Assembly: GCF_014279595.1 (NCBI RefSeq)
Contig: NZ_CP047943.1
Coordinates: 2,106,422-2,170,421 of the forward strand
Reading direction: 5' to 3'
Origin: Synechococcus sp. RS9909
GTDB lineage: Bacteria; Cyanobacteriota; Cyanobacteriia; PCC-6307; Cyanobiaceae
DNA length: 64,000 nt
Shown here: piece by piece, positions 17,547-34,687 of the stretch
Layout of the letters: each line of letters begins with the position of its first letter
Position numbering within the stretch: position 1 is the stretch's first letter
The notes under the pieces: generated by a model
Database searches by the model: none
Told to the model about the DNA's origin: nothing
What the model saw: only the letters and a program-made list of their open reading frames with translations
Translations under genes and position numbers: made by a program

Positions 17547-17813
17547 TCAGGGACCGGCTCGCATCGCCGCCTCCACATCCAAACGGGGCAATCCGTAGGG
17601 GAAGGTTCGCTGTGAGCTGTGGCCAGAAGCCTGCCAACTGACGCAGAGATCCTCCTGCTCCAGACGAATCTCCGCCGACCACTCCGGCTGATGCCAACTC
17701 CACACGCAGGGATCGTCACCGCTGCGGCTGGCCCCCAGGCTCTCCAACCAGAGCTCCAGAGAGCGCAGAGAATGCTGATTCAGAGGGGTCTGGCCCGGCG
17801 GCAGGGCGGTCAT
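17547..17813 (-). CDS. DUF3143 family protein
   Basis: 88 residues from ATG 17813 ([20 protein letters not shown]). The pattern of [19 protein letters not shown], then WSWHQPEWSAEI and finally FPYGLPRLDVEAAM matches the cyanobacterial DUF3143 family, whose function is unknown. In cyanobacteria it commonly follows a J-domain membrane protein, as here. The start lies inside the upstream J-domain gene, so the two overlap by 98 bases in different frames, more than any other same-strand pair in the window. The frame beyond the ATG looks non-coding. Confidence 0.85.
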   Translation of the reverse strand: MTALPPGQTPLNQHSLRSLELWLESLGASRSGDDPCVWSWHQPEWSAEIRLEQEDLCVSWQASGHSSQRTFPYGLPRLDVEAAMRAGP

Positions 17814-18285
17814 CACGTCGGGAAAGCGGTTCGAACTGATCCCAAGTCTGCTCCTGCTGCAGCCAACTGGGCGCCACCTGAAGTTCCACACCCCGAAGCC
17901 AGGCACCGCCCACACCGAGCAGCAGACAAAGCAACAGAGCCGCCACCAGCATCACAATCGACAACCATTCCCCTCCCGAGAGCGGGCGGCGCACGCCGAC
18001 GCTCCCCCAGCCGGAATCGGCAGAGACAGCATCGGGAGGCGACACGGGAGCCACGCTGACCGTTGCCTGCAGACCCGCGTCGTAACGGCGGCGCTGCACC
18101 GGATCGGCCAGCTGGGCGTAGGCCTCACAGAGTCGCTGAAACTCCTGTGCCGCCTGCTCCTGTGGTAAGGCGGTGGTGTCGGGGTGCAGCGCCTTGCTGC
18201 GGCGGCGAAACGCACGGCGCAAAGCATCGGGATCGGCCTCTGGAGGCACGGCCAACACGTCGTACAGGGTCCGGTTGTCTGCCAC
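17716..18285 (-). CDS. J-domain membrane protein
   Basis: 189 residues from GTG 18285; GTG 18306 is an alternative. The N-terminal 65 residues form a DnaJ J-domain ([33 protein letters not shown]) with the HPD tripeptide that stimulates Hsp70 ATPase. A linker follows, then a membrane segment near residues 107-129 ([21 protein letters not shown]), then a polar tail. No Gly/Phe or zinc-finger region is present, so it is a class III J-protein that would recruit DnaK to a membrane. The tail overlaps the DUF3143 gene by 98 bases. It is divergent from rsmG. Confidence 0.85.
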   Translation of the reverse strand: MADNRTLYDVLAVPPEADPDALRRAFRRRSKALHPDTTALPQEQAAQEFQRLCEAYAQLADPVQRRRYDAGLQATVSVAPVSPPDAVSADSGWGSVGVRRPLSGGEWLSIVMLVAALLLCLLLGVGGAWLRGVELQVAPSWLQQEQTWDQFEPLSRRDDRPAAGPDPSESAFSALSGALVGEPGGQPQR

Positions 18286-18344
18286 GCCCGGCTCAGAGCC
18301 TTCCACCGGCAGGCATCCTAGGGAGAACCGCCGTACGGAACGCC

Positions 18345-19097
18345 ATGGCGACACCGTCCCGTTTTGACGGTCCCGGTCCCGATCTGTGGCAAGCCCTCGG
18401 CTGGACGCCGTCGACCTGGCAGCTGGAGCAGTTCGTCACCTTGCAGGAGGAACTGCGCAGCTGGAATCAACGGGTCAATCTCACCCGCCTGGTGGAGGGG
18501 GCTGATTTCTGGGTGGCCCAGGTGCTCGATAGTCTCTGGCCCCTGCTCAACGAACTTCAGGCCCCGCAGACGCCGCTCCGCTGCATCGATGTGGGAACCG
18601 GCGGTGGCTTTCCCGGCCTGGCGGTGGCGATCGCCCTGCCCGGGGCCCGGCTCACCCTGGTCGATTCCGTCGGTCGCAAGACCGCCGCAGTGATGGCCAT
18701 GGCCGACAGCCTTGGTCTGGCTGATCGGGTGCAGGTGCGAACCGAACGGATTGAGCGCACGGGCCAGGACCCCGCCTGCCGCGGCCGCTTCGATCGGGCG
18801 ATGGCGCGGGCCGTCGCCTCCGCCCCCGTGGTGGCGGAATATCTGGTGCCTCTGCTGCAGAAGGACGGCGAAGCGCTGCTCTATCGCGGTCGCTGGAGCG
18901 CAGCCGATGCACACCTACTCGGCAACGCCCTGCAGCCGCTCAACGCCAGTCTGCTGGCCTGTCAACAACGGGACCTTCCAGCTGACAAAGGACCGCGCCA
19001 CCTGTTGCGGCTGCGTCCGCTGGCGACCTGTCCAGCCACCTACCCCCGCGCCGTCGGGATCCCTGCCAAGCTGCCCCTGGGCACCTCAGCGGACTGA
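18345..19097 (+). CDS. rsmG: 16S rRNA (guanine527-N7)-methyltransferase
   Basis: 250 residues. RsmG methylates G527 of 16S rRNA in the decoding region. The segment [29 protein letters not shown] is typical (described here as motif LRxWNxxxNLT), followed by the SAM loop [25 protein letters not shown] and [13 protein letters not shown] 18345 (MATPSRFDG) was chosen because upstream codons are antisense to the J-domain gene. It converges with the aldo-keto reductase gene, with 29 bases between the stops. Confidence 0.95.
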   Translation: MATPSRFDGPGPDLWQALGWTPSTWQLEQFVTLQEELRSWNQRVNLTRLVEGADFWVAQVLDSLWPLLNELQAPQTPLRCIDVGTGGGFPGLAVAIALPGARLTLVDSVGRKTAAVMAMADSLGLADRVQVRTERIERTGQDPACRGRFDRAMARAVASAPVVAEYLVPLLQKDGEALLYRGRWSAADAHLLGNALQPLNASLLACQQRDLPADKGPRHLLRLRPLATCPATYPRAVGIPAKLPLGTSAD

Positions 19098-19126
19098 CAA
19101 ACCGAAAGGCGATGGTGCGGCGGTGT

Positions 19127-20347
19127 TCAGGCGCTGGACAGCCTCTCGCTCACGACACCACCCACCCGGGTCCGTAGAGACCGCAAGATGGAGGGAATCT
19201 GCCTCGCCCAGGGGCTGGCGCCAACCGCAGCGAGCAGCTCCGCCTCCGACACGTTCTGATCGAGCGGATCAGCATTGGCACCAGGGAACCAATGGCTGCC
19301 TTGGCCGAGGAGGCCATAGCGGGCGCGGGCATAGCCCTCCAGCCCCCAGGCCTCCACCAGCCCATGCAGCCAGAGCAGCACTGGCACATTGATACCTCCA
19401 GGCGTCTGATCCCAGGACGGCAGGCCCCGATGCCAGCTCTCCAGCCAGGCGGATCCGAGGGCCTGCCTGGCGGCATCCTCCAGGCGCCGCTCCACCGGGG
19501 GCAGCAGCTGATCCACCTGATCGAGCCGATCCACCGCCTCCAGATGGAGGTCGAGATCGCCGGGGCAGGCGGCGCCAATGCTGATCGTGTGGACGCGGGG
19601 ATCTCGCAGGCAGAACAGATCGTTGAACACGATCGGATGCAGGGGCTCACACAACGCCTGAAGACGGGGCGATGGCGTGTGCAGATGCCCGCCTTTGTCG
19701 GTGGGGCTGATGATGAACACCCCCATGTCGTGCTGCGCTGCCGCCTCGATCGCCGGCTCGTTGTCCTGGCGGATGTAATACCAATGCAAATTCACATAGT
19801 CGAAGGCATCACTGCGAATCGCCTCGACGATCAGATCAGTGGGTCCATGGGTGGAGAACCCGACATGGCCCACCCGGCCAAGCTGTTGCCAACGCCGCAC
19901 CACCTCCAGGCAGCCGCCGGGGCGCAGGGTCTGTTCCAGATGGTCCGGCCGGTTGATGCCATGAATGGCCAGAAGATCGATCCGGGCCCCGCCCAGTCGT
20001 TCCACGCTGAGGCTGAGCTCCTGCTCGAAAGCCGCCGCATCGTTCCCGGGGGGAATCTTGGTCTGCAGAATCCGTTGCGCATCAGGCACCTGAGGCAGCG
20101 CCCAGCCCAGCTGGCGCTCGGAGCTGCCGTAATGGCGCGCGGTTTCCACATGGTGAAAGCCGCAGGCCACGGCGCGGCGCAGGGTGGCCTCCAGCTGTTG
20201 CTGCGACGCATGCGTGATCGCATCAGCGGCGAGATCGGTCCAGCTCTGCTGAAAGCGCATACCTCCCAAGGAAAGGATCGGCATCGGTAGCTCCGTCCTG
20301 CCGAAACGGCGGGTGGGCAGAGCGTGGCACCGCACGGTATTGCTCAT
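19127..20347 (-). CDS. Aldo-keto reductase-like protein
   Basis: 406 residues. The first 280 form an aldo-keto reductase barrel: GFHHVETARHYGSSE, then TKIPPG with Lys97 and LLAIHGIN with His129. The catalytic Asp expected before ThrAla is Glu68 here, while Tyr73, Lys97 and His129 are kept. About 120 C-terminal residues extend the normal fold and hold WLHGLVEAWGLEGYARARYGLL. The start overlaps the upstream ferredoxin gene as ATGA (20344-20347). Many AKR proteins use NADPH, but the substrate here cannot be told, and the ferredoxin neighbour suggests a redox partner. Confidence 0.88.
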   Translation of the reverse strand: MSNTVRCHALPTRRFGRTELPMPILSLGGMRFQQSWTDLAADAITHASQQQLEATLRRAVACGFHHVETARHYGSSERQLGWALPQVPDAQRILQTKIPPGNDAAAFEQELSLSVERLGGARIDLLAIHGINRPDHLEQTLRPGGCLEVVRRWQQLGRVGHVGFSTHGPTDLIVEAIRSDAFDYVNLHWYYIRQDNEPAIEAAAQHDMGVFIISPTDKGGHLHTPSPRLQALCEPLHPIVFNDLFCLRDPRVHTISIGAACPGDLDLHLEAVDRLDQVDQLLPPVERRLEDAARQALGSAWLESWHRGLPSWDQTPGGINVPVLLWLHGLVEAWGLEGYARARYGLLGQGSHWFPGANADPLDQNVSEAELLAAVGASPWARQIPSILRSLRTRVGGVVSERLSSA

Positions 20348-20739
20348 GAGGCTCGGGGCCGTTGACGCTTCGGGCGCGCCAGCGAAGGAAGCCCCATCGG
20401 CAGCAGCTCCATAGCATCGAGGCGAGCCTTGAGCGCATCAAGCTCCTCAAAGGCGACCCAGTGAATGCAGTCCACCGGGCAGGTGTCGATCGCCTCCTGA
20501 ATGCAGGCGGTGCTGTCGCCGTCCTGCCGGATCGCGCGGGAACGTCCGAGCCGCGGTTCAATTGCAAACGTATTGCCAGCCACGTGGGCGCAATAACGGC
20601 AGCCGATACACGCGGCCTCATCCACCCAAACGGCTTTCTCCCGAAGTGCTCCTCCCAGCAGCGGCTCCTGACCGTTGCGTGACTCAGGAGCAGTGACCGG
20701 GGCGCGGTAGGCAGCCGATGGTTCGATCGAAGAGGACAC
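20344..20739 (-). CDS. 4Fe-4S ferredoxin-like protein
   Basis: 131 residues. CIGCRYC (Cys44, 47, 50) plus TCPVDC (Cys87, with Cys91 next to it) supplies a [4Fe-4S] cluster. The second full CxxCxxC set of dicluster ferredoxins is missing, although Cys79 is also present. The core EAACIGCRYCAHVAGNTF and CPVDCIHWV is the type found in cyanobacterial and plastid ferredoxin-like proteins. Residues 1-35 are a loose extension. It overlaps the aldo-keto reductase gene and lies 15 bases after ycf35, so a shared transcript is likely. It probably carries electrons for a neighbour. Confidence 0.9.
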   Translation of the reverse strand: MSSSIEPSAAYRAPVTAPESRNGQEPLLGGALREKAVWVDEAACIGCRYCAHVAGNTFAIEPRLGRSRAIRQDGDSTACIQEAIDTCPVDCIHWVAFEELDALKARLDAMELLPMGLPSLARPKRQRPRAS

Positions 20740-20754
20740 CGAGAGAAAGCCTGC

Positions 20755-21147
20755 TCAGGCGTCCCAACGGGTCACCACCAGCTCGATGGAACCGTCCTGA
20801 CAGCTGCGCTGTTCACTCACCGTGAAGCCTTCATTTGTACTGGCCGTCAGCACGGTGTTGAGGGCATACCGCTGGGTGAGCCGGGAGAGGAAGCGCTCCA
20901 CCGGCACGGGCTGGCGCCAGAGGTCGAGGTCCGTGACCAATTCATAGGCCCCGGTCGCGGCATTCCAACGGAACCCGAGATCGCCGCCGTCCTGCAGGGT
21001 CACGGCCAGGTCAGCGTCGATGGTCTGGCCGTGATAGCCGCGCACGGGGCGGGAACCGGATTCCGGCTCGTAACCAAGATCGCGCAGGGCAGCCATCAGC
21101 GGTTCACGCTGACGGAGCTCGGTTCTGACGGTGCTGAAATGGGACAT
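20755..21147 (-). CDS. ycf35: Ycf35-like protein (DUF1257)
   Basis: 130 residues. MSHFSTVRTELRQREPLMAAL, then VRGYHGQ and a GFRWNAATGAYELVTD segment match the DUF1257/Ycf35 family, known in cyanobacteria and in plastid genomes of red-lineage algae; its function is unknown. The start overlaps the stop of the DUF2997 gene as TGATG, and the ferredoxin gene follows by 15 bases. I know DUF2997, DUF1257 and ferredoxin as frequent neighbours in cyanobacteria, which supports a common job. Confidence 0.92.
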   Translation of the reverse strand: MSHFSTVRTELRQREPLMAALRDLGYEPESGSRPVRGYHGQTIDADLAVTLQDGGDLGFRWNAATGAYELVTDLDLWRQPVPVERFLSRLTQRYALNTVLTASTNEGFTVSEQRSCQDGSIELVVTRWDA

Positions 21148-21350
21148 CAGACGTGCTCGACAGGAACGGTTTGGATCTGTTGGGCGTTGGTGCTGTAGGC
21201 CTCAGGGGTGGATTCACGACGCACCACCGAACCCAGTGCCGCTTCAAGGCGTTCAGTGAGAGCGAGACAGGCCTCACCCTCCACTCCTTCGACTCGCTCT
21301 TCGACCCGACCATCGGCATGGATCCGGAATCGGAGTGTGCGCTGGGGCAT
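21147..21350 (-). CDS. DUF2997 family small protein
   Basis: 67 residues. MPQRTLRFRIHADGRVEERVEGVEGEACL with the later LTERLEAALG is the DUF2997 pattern: a short beta-rich protein that usually sits beside DUF1257 (Ycf35), as here. Function unknown. Its stop shares bases with the ycf35 start. The 104 bases upstream to the HEAT-repeat gene show no clear terminator, so it may be co-transcribed with that gene or have its own promoter. Confidence 0.88.
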   Translation of the reverse strand: MPQRTLRFRIHADGRVEERVEGVEGEACLALTERLEAALGSVVRRESTPEAYSTNAQQIQTVPVEHV

Positions 21351-21454
21351 GCACCATCACCATGGCAGCCAGGATGCTAGGCAAACTCAATCCGGGCTGA
21401 CGCTCAGCTGTAACAGGAGCCGGCTTCTACGCCATCCGGCTTCTTCTGATTCGC

Positions 21455-22261
21455 TCAGAGCAACCCTTCGTCCACCAGGGTCTGCAGCCGATCGAGGATG
21501 TCAGGGTTCTCGAGCTGCTCCAGGGCCGTCCGGGCCTCATCACGCACCGACGTCTCCTGATCATGAAGCAGGGCATTCACCAAAGCTTCCACCACATCAG
21601 CTCGGCGCGGTTCCACCAATTGATCCACCAGTCGACCGAGCGCCCAGATGCAGTTGCTGCGCACCACCGGCTCGCTGTCGATCCGCAGACTGATGAGCAG
21701 CTGACCTGCGGCCAGATCGGCCTTGGCGGGTGAGGTGATGCCCGCCTCCGCCAATGACACGGAGGCCCACAGACGCACCGAGGCCACATCCACCTGCAGA
21801 GAACGGATCAGGGGATTGAGGACGGGAGCATCGGGGTAGTTCCCCAGGCTCCAGGCCGCGGCCTTGCGCACATAGGCATTGCTGTCGACCTCCAACAGCT
21901 GCAGCAATGAGGCCACAGCCAGCGGTGAGGGATTCCGTCCCAGGGCGTACACGGCACTCATACGCACCACCGGACAGGCCTCACGCAGCAAAGGCAACAG
22001 CAGAGGAACGGAGCGGGGATCCCGATGTTCACAGAACACCCTCAGACCCTGGAGTCGCTGCTCATGCCCCTGGGCAAGCCAGAGCAGGCCTTCATCGCAT
22101 TCTCGGGCGATATGAAGCGCATCATCCTCAAGGTCCTCGACAGCAATGTCATCGAGGGGGTCCCCGAGGAGCTCCGCCGCCAACTCACGCGCCAACACAT
22201 CGGGGTCAATCGACAGGTTGACCAACCCGTCATCAACGTCTGCAGTGCGTCGCTCAGCCAT
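21455..22261 (-). CDS. HEAT-repeat protein (PBS lyase-like)
   Basis: 268 residues. After an acidic N terminus of about 65 residues come repeated helical units of about 31 residues with the PBS lyase HEAT-like pattern: PVVRMSAVYALGRN, AYVRKAAAWSLGNY, ASVRLWASVSLAEAG, PVVRSNCIWALGRL, TSVRDEARTALEQL. Such repeats are found in bilin lyases (CpcE/F type) and in NblB, which takes part in phycobilisome breakdown. I cannot decide between these. It starts the leftward group with DUF2997, ycf35 and ferredoxin, 15 bases after a 41-residue membrane peptide. Confidence 0.87.
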   Translation of the reverse strand: MAERRTADVDDGLVNLSIDPDVLARELAAELLGDPLDDIAVEDLEDDALHIARECDEGLLWLAQGHEQRLQGLRVFCEHRDPRSVPLLLPLLREACPVVRMSAVYALGRNPSPLAVASLLQLLEVDSNAYVRKAAAWSLGNYPDAPVLNPLIRSLQVDVASVRLWASVSLAEAGITSPAKADLAAGQLLISLRIDSEPVVRSNCIWALGRLVDQLVEPRRADVVEALVNALLHDQETSVRDEARTALEQLENPDILDRLQTLVDEGLL

Positions 22262-22276
22262 GCCGTGATCGTAATC

Positions 22277-22402
22277 TCAGCCGACCGGGGCCGGAGCCAG
22301 CATGTCGCCGGGGAGCCAGATGCGGGCGCTCACGGCAACAAGGGCTACGGCAAACAGGGCCACGATCAGCACGGGCAACAGGGTGGTGCGAAAAAAGGAC
22401 AT
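22277..22402 (-). CDS. 41-residue single-pass membrane peptide
   Basis: Starts at ATG 22402 (MSFFRTTLLPVLIVAL); ATG 22423 would add seven residues. One hydrophobic segment of about 20 residues is followed by RIWLPGDMLAPAPVG, a Pro-rich end. The gene ends 15 bases before the HEAT-repeat gene on the same strand and is divergent from the AmpG-like carrier. The strongly hydrophobic, well-formed membrane segment between two structured genes makes chance unlikely. I do not match it to a named photosystem or NDH subunit. Confidence 0.6.
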   Translation of the reverse strand: MSFFRTTLLPVLIVALFAVALVAVSARIWLPGDMLAPAPVG

Positions 22403-22447
22403 GGCGGCAAGGTTTTCGACCATTCTGCGCGGACAGCGAGCAGCAGC

Positions 22448-23749
22448 ATGAGCGTCAGCACTGGCGAACGGCCCCCTTCCGAAGCACTTCAGGCGGGTGC
22501 CTGGCGCCGCATCCTGGCCGTCGGGGTGGAAGGCTTCGCCAGTGGGCTGCCCCTGATGTCGATCAGCACCCTGTTGCAGGGGTGGCTGACCGCCAGCGGT
22601 GTCCCCGTTGCCATGGTGGGCCTGCTCGGGCTGACGGAGTTGCCCTACACCCTGAAGCTGTTCTGGGCCCCGTTGATGGATCGCTGGGCGATTCCCTGGC
22701 CCGACCGGCGGCGGGGCTGGATGGCCCTGCTTCAGGTGCTCCTGGGGATCGGCCTCCTCAGTTTCACCCGTCTGCAGCCAAGCGCCTCGCAGGCGGTCGT
22801 GTTGACGATCGGGCTCACAGCCCTGGGGGTCGCCATCCTCAGCGCCTCCCAGGATGTGGTGCTGGATGCCTATCGCACCGATCTTCTGCCCCAGGCGGAA
22901 CGGGGAGGAGGAGCCGCGGCGGCGACGCTCGGATATCGCGGTGCGATGTTGTTCATCGGCGCCGGAGGATTCCTGATCGCCGGCCGTTTCGGCTGGCAGG
23001 CTGCCTTCGCCACCGCCGGCCTTCTGATGCTGATGATCGCTCCGATCACCGTGCTGGCACCTCGGTTGCAGGCGATTCACCATCCCGTGCCCAACCTGCG
23101 TGAAGCCGTGCTCGGGCCAGCCCGTGAATTTCTCGGCCGCACCGGACCACGACGGGCCCTCCAGATCCTGGTGCTGGTGATGCTCTATCGCTGGCCCGAT
23201 GGACTGCTGGGGCTGATGGCGGTGCCCTTTCTGATCCAGAGCGGCTTCGCGCCCGAAACGATCGGGGCCGTTCAGGGGGGCTGGGGGATCGGTGCTGCCA
23301 TGGCCGGCACGGCGGTGGGCGGCGCCTGGTTCTCCAGGCTTGGCCTCAACCGAGCACTCTGGGTGTATGGCGTGATCGGCGCCTTCAGCAATCTGGCTTA
23401 CTGGGCTCTGGCCCGCTTCGGGGGGGGCTTCCAAGGTCTGTTGGTTGCCGTGAGCGTGGAGAACTTCTGCAGCGGCATGGTGGTGAGCGCCTTCCTGGCT
23501 CTGCTGATGAGTCTGTGCAACCCGCGCTTTTCAGCAGCCCAGTACGCCCTGCTCTCCGGGATCTATGCCCTCAGTCGCTCCGTTCTGTCGACTCCCGGAG
23601 GCCTGATCGCCTCCCAGGTGGGGTGGAGCAGCTTTTTCGGCCTCACGGTCGCGGCCGCCGTGCCCTCGCTGCTGCTGCTCACGGTCGTGGCGCCCTGGCG
23701 AGAGCGATTGCCACGGGGAGCCTTCGATCCCGATCGGGATGACACCTGA
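22448..23749 (+). CDS. AmpG-like MFS transporter
   Basis: 433 residues, about twelve membrane segments, major facilitator superfamily. GFASGLPLMSISTLLQGWL at the start, KLFWAPLMDRW and SASQDVVLDAYRTDLL are the motifs of the AmpG family, whose Escherichia coli member imports muropeptides released from the wall. Cyanobacterial members are also annotated so, but the substrate has not been shown here. ATG 22448 was chosen: upstream codons in this frame are antisense to the small membrane peptide and the HEAT gene. It converges with rlmN, with 7 bases between stops. Confidence 0.88.
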   Translation: MSVSTGERPPSEALQAGAWRRILAVGVEGFASGLPLMSISTLLQGWLTASGVPVAMVGLLGLTELPYTLKLFWAPLMDRWAIPWPDRRRGWMALLQVLLGIGLLSFTRLQPSASQAVVLTIGLTALGVAILSASQDVVLDAYRTDLLPQAERGGGAAAATLGYRGAMLFIGAGGFLIAGRFGWQAAFATAGLLMLMIAPITVLAPRLQAIHHPVPNLREAVLGPAREFLGRTGPRRALQILVLVMLYRWPDGLLGLMAVPFLIQSGFAPETIGAVQGGWGIGAAMAGTAVGGAWFSRLGLNRALWVYGVIGAFSNLAYWALARFGGGFQGLLVAVSVENFCSGMVVSAFLALLMSLCNPRFSAAQYALLSGIYALSRSVLSTPGGLIASQVGWSSFFGLTVAAAVPSLLLLTVVAPWRERLPRGAFDPDRDDT

Positions 23750-23756
23750 ACCCCGC

Positions 23757-24964
<1,208 letters not shown>

Positions 24965-25029
24965 TCAGCGGCGCGACCACCAGTCTGGACGGGGCAGGAG
25001 CTCTGATGTGAGCGCCGCAGGAGAGCGGC

Positions 25030-31078
<6,049 letters not shown>

Positions 31079-31127
31079 GGGCGGTTAAGGGAGAAGGAGC
31101 GGTCTGTCGGTGTGAACATCGGATCCG

Positions 31128-34100
31128 TCAGTCTTCGTCGTAATCCGCAACCCCGAGTGATTCGTAGGTGGGACGACTGGGGGTGCTGCGACGAGGATTC
31201 ACGTCTTGCATCAGATCCACTTCCTTGCCTTCATCGGTGAAGACCGCGATATCAAGACCGAGGGACTGCAGCTCTCGCATCAGCACCTTGAAGGATTCCG
31301 GAGTCCCAGGACGGGGGATCGGCTTGCCCTTGACGATGGCGTTGAGCGCCTCGTTGCGGCCCTGCATGTCATCGGATTTGACCGTGAGCAGTTCCTGCAG
31401 GGTGTAGGCAGCGCCGTAGGCCTCGAGCGCCCACACCTCCATCTCACCGAGGCGCTGACCACCCTGTTGGGCCTTACCACCGAGGGGCTGCTGGGTGACC
31501 AGGGAGTAGGGGCCAGTGGAGCGGGCGTGGATCTTGTCATCCACCAGGTGCACCAGCTTGAGGAAGTGGGAATACCCCACGGCAACAGGCTGATCAAAGG
31601 GCTCACCGGTGCGGCCGTCACGGAGCAGCAGCTTGCCGGGGTCATCCGGGTTGTAGATCCAGTCTTTGCCGGGCTGGCTCGCAGCCTCCTTCAAGAAAGC
31701 CTCCACGGTCTGCTGCGACTTCTCATCCCCATACATCTCATCGAAGGGCACCACCTTGACGCGGCAATCGAGGTTGGAGGCGGCCCATCCCATCAACAGC
31801 TCAAACACCTGACCCACATTCATGCGGCTCGGCACACCGAGGGGATTGAGAACAATGTCCACCGGGGTGCCATCGGGCAGGTAAGGCATGTCCTCCCGAG
31901 GAAGGATGCGGCTGATGATGCCCTTGTTGCCGTGGCGTCCGGCCATCTTGTCGCCCACCTGGATCTTGCGGCGCTGCGCCACATAGACCCGCACGACCAT
32001 GTTGGCGCCAGGCGGCAGTTCATCGCCCTGCTCACGGGTGTAGATGCGCACGTCAACGACGCGGCCTCGTTCCGTGCTGGGAACACGAAGGGAATTGTCG
32101 CGGACGTCGCGGGCTTTTTCACCGAAGATCGCGCGCAGCAATTTCTCTTCCGGCGGCTGATCCGACTCCCCTTTCGGCGTCACCTTGCCCACCAGAATGT
32201 CGCCACTTTCAACGAAAGCGCCGATGCGAATGATGCCCATCTCGTCCAGGTTGCCGAGGCTCTCCTCGGCAACATTGGGGATTTCACGGGTGATCTCTTC
32301 AGGTCCGAGCTTGGTCTGCCGAGCCTCGATCTCATACTTCTCAATATGCACTGAGGTGTAGAGATCCTCATTCACCAGACGCTCACTCACCAGAATCGCG
32401 TCCTCGTAGTTGTAACCCTCCCAAGGCATGTAAGCGATCAGCACGTTTTGGCCCAGGGCAATTTCGCCACCTTCACAGGCGGAGCCATCGGCCAGCACCT
32501 GACCCACGATCACCGGATCGCCCTGGCGCACAATCGGGCGCTGGTTGAGACAGGTGTCTTGGTTGGAACGTTGATACTTCTGAAGGAAATGGGTGTGATC
32601 CACACCTTCCTCGTCACGCACAACGATGGCCGTGGCATCGACAAAGGTGACGGTGCCGTTGACGCGTGAGATCGGCACCATGCCGGAGTCGCGGGCCACC
32701 TGGGTCTCAAGACCGGTGCCCACCAATGGACGCTCGGGACGCAGCAGGGGCACAGCCTGGCGCTGCATGTTGGAGCCCATCAGGGCACGGTTGGCGTCGT
32801 CATGCTCCAGGAAAGGAATCAGGGAGGTCGCCACAGAAATCACCTGCACAGGCGAGAGCTGCACGTAATCCACCTGCTCCGGCGGCACTTTTTCAAAGTC
32901 CTGGCGATACCGCACAGGAATCAGATCCGCCAGGATCTGTCCCTCCGCGTCGGTGGCGACGTCACCGGGAGCGACCCGACACTCATCTTCCAGATCCGCA
33001 GAGAGATAGATCGGATCACCCTGCTTGAGCACACGACCGTTGTCGACTTTCCAGAACGGGGTTTCGATAAATCCGTACTCATTCACTCGTGCGTGGGTGG
33101 CGAGTGAATTAATCAATCCCGCGTTAGGGCCTTCCGGCGTCTCAATCGGGCAGAGGCGACCGTAGTGGGAGGGATGGATATCCCGAACGGCAAAACCGGC
33201 GCGCTCACGGGTGAGGCCGCCTGGGCCAAGGGCCGAAATCCGGCGCTTGTGGGTGAGCTCGGCCAGGGGATTGGTCTGGTCCATGAACTGGCTCAGCTGG
33301 CTGGAGCCGAAGAACTCCTTGATCGCCGCCACCAAGGGCTTGGGGTTCACGAGCTGGGCGGGAGTGAGCGAATCGGTTTCACCCACGGTCATCCGCTCCT
33401 TGATGATCCGCTCCAGGCGATTCAGGCCAACGCGCACCTGGTTCTGGAGCAATTCACCCACCGATCGCACCCGGCGGTTGCCCAGGTGGTCGATGTCATC
33501 CAGGCTGGCGCCACCCACATCCAGCTCGAGGTTGATCAGATAATCCAGGGTGGAGAGCACATCCTCGTGGGTGAGGGTGCGCACCGTATCAGGGATGGTG
33601 AGACGCAGCTTTTTATTGATCTTGTAGCGACCCACCCGACCAAGGTCGTAGCGTTTGGGGTCAAAAAAGCGGGTCTGGAGAAGCTGTTGCCCCCCACTCA
33701 CCGAGGGAGGCTCACCCGGACGCAATTTCTTATAAAGCTCAAGCAGGGCCTGATCTTCCGAGCTGATGCCCTCATCATTCGCCGCCTCGATCGACTTGCG
33801 ATAGTACTCAGGATGGCGCAGCTTGTCGACAACATCATTGTCGGACAACCCCATGGCACGCATGAGCACATGGGCATTGATCTTGCGCGTTTTATCAACG
33901 CGCACATGCAACAGATCGTTTTTATCGGTCTCGAATTTGAGCCAGGCACCCCGGTTGGGGATCACACTGGCGTTGTAGGTGCGACGACCGTTTTTATCCT
34001 GCTCATCCTTGAAATAAACACCGGGGCTACGCACGATCTGATTGACGATCACGCGCTCAGCACCATTGATGATGAAGGTGCCCCGCTCGGTCATCAGCGG

Positions 34101-34421
34101 CAGCTCGCCGATGAACACTTCCTGCTCCTTGATCTCCCCGGTCTCCTTGTTGACCAGACGGCAGGTCACATACATCTGAGACGCGAACGTTGCATCGCGT
34201 CGCTTCGCCTCCTCCACATCGTGGCGGGGACGCTTCAGCCGGTACTCGCTACCAACGAAATGAAGCTCGAGCTTACCCGTGTAATCGGTGATCGGAGAAA
34301 AACTCTCCAGCTCCTCAATCAGACCTTTTTCCAGGAACCACTTAAAGCTGGCCCGCTGCACCTCCACCAGATCGGGCAGGTAGGTGGCGGTCTTGGCGAC
34401 CTGAATCGCGCTGCTGCTCAT
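31128..34421 (-). CDS. rpoB: RNA polymerase subunit beta
   Basis: 1097 residues, the compact cyanobacterial length. [21 protein letters not shown] near the start, the rifampicin-region block [46 protein letters not shown] and the C-terminal [20 protein letters not shown] [16 protein letters not shown] are in order. ATG 34421 ([17 protein letters not shown]) fits known starts; the frame beyond it has no similarity. A 266-base leader separates it from tatD and holds a hairpin (34505-34538), so the rpo genes probably have a promoter there. Confidence 0.98.
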   Translation of the reverse strand: MSSSAIQVAKTATYLPDLVEVQRASFKWFLEKGLIEELESFSPITDYTGKLELHFVGSEYRLKRPRHDVEEAKRRDATFASQMYVTCRLVNKETGEIKEQEVFIGELPLMTERGTFIINGAERVIVNQIVRSPGVYFKDEQDKNGRRTYNASVIPNRGAWLKFETDKNDLLHVRVDKTRKINAHVLMRAMGLSDNDVVDKLRHPEYYRKSIEAANDEGISSEDQALLELYKKLRPGEPPSVSGGQQLLQTRFFDPKRYDLGRVGRYKINKKLRLTIPDTVRTLTHEDVLSTLDYLINLELDVGGASLDDIDHLGNRRVRSVGELLQNQVRVGLNRLERIIKERMTVGETDSLTPAQLVNPKPLVAAIKEFFGSSQLSQFMDQTNPLAELTHKRRISALGPGGLTRERAGFAVRDIHPSHYGRLCPIETPEGPNAGLINSLATHARVNEYGFIETPFWKVDNGRVLKQGDPIYLSADLEDECRVAPGDVATDAEGQILADLIPVRYRQDFEKVPPEQVDYVQLSPVQVISVATSLIPFLEHDDANRALMGSNMQRQAVPLLRPERPLVGTGLETQVARDSGMVPISRVNGTVTFVDATAIVVRDEEGVDHTHFLQKYQRSNQDTCLNQRPIVRQGDPVIVGQVLADGSACEGGEIALGQNVLIAYMPWEGYNYEDAILVSERLVNEDLYTSVHIEKYEIEARQTKLGPEEITREIPNVAEESLGNLDEMGIIRIGAFVESGDILVGKVTPKGESDQPPEEKLLRAIFGEKARDVRDNSLRVPSTERGRVVDVRIYTREQGDELPPGANMVVRVYVAQRRKIQVGDKMAGRHGNKGIISRILPREDMPYLPDGTPVDIVLNPLGVPSRMNVGQVFELLMGWAASNLDCRVKVVPFDEMYGDEKSQQTVEAFLKEAASQPGKDWIYNPDDPGKLLLRDGRTGEPFDQPVAVGYSHFLKLVHLVDDKIHARSTGPYSLVTQQPLGGKAQQGGQRLGEMEVWALEAYGAAYTLQELLTVKSDDMQGRNEALNAIVKGKPIPRPGTPESFKVLMRELQSLGLDIAVFTDEGKEVDLMQDVNPRRSTPSRPTYESLGVADYDED

Positions 34422-34504
34422 GCGGAGACCTGCAGTGAGTGAAGGGGAACAGAAGGCCTGAACGGACAGCCGGACGATCCAGGACACACCGAGACATCAA
34501 AGCG

Positions 34505-34538
34505 GCGGCAGCCTTCCTGGTGGGGAAGACACTGCCGC
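34505..34538 (-). other. Hairpin in the rpoB leader
   Basis: GCGGCAG (34505-34511) pairs with CTGCCGC (34532-34538), and inside it CTTCC (34513-34517) pairs with GGAAG (34524-34528). The hairpin lies 84 bases before the rpoB start on the transcribed strand. It lacks a proper T tract in the minus direction (only CTTT a few bases on), so it is a weak terminator at best. It may be a leader structure. Nothing else was seen in the 266-base gap, apart from an AT-rich stretch near 34650. Confidence 0.3.
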
Positions 34539-34687
34539 GCGCAGGGGTCTCAGAGATCTCGGGGGCGAACGGCTGACGTCGTCAATGCACCGGAAGGGAA
34601 TAAACGCCTCGGGAGCCTCAGCACAGAAAACGCGCTTTGGCCAGGCCAATAAATCATCTTACACTTCCGCAGTCCGTGCCATCCAGG

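Noticed and set aside
22427..23434. Long minus-strand frame opposite the AmpG-like carrier
   Set aside because: Only its last 41 codons (22277-22402) look coding, and these are annotated separately; the rest is antisense noise.
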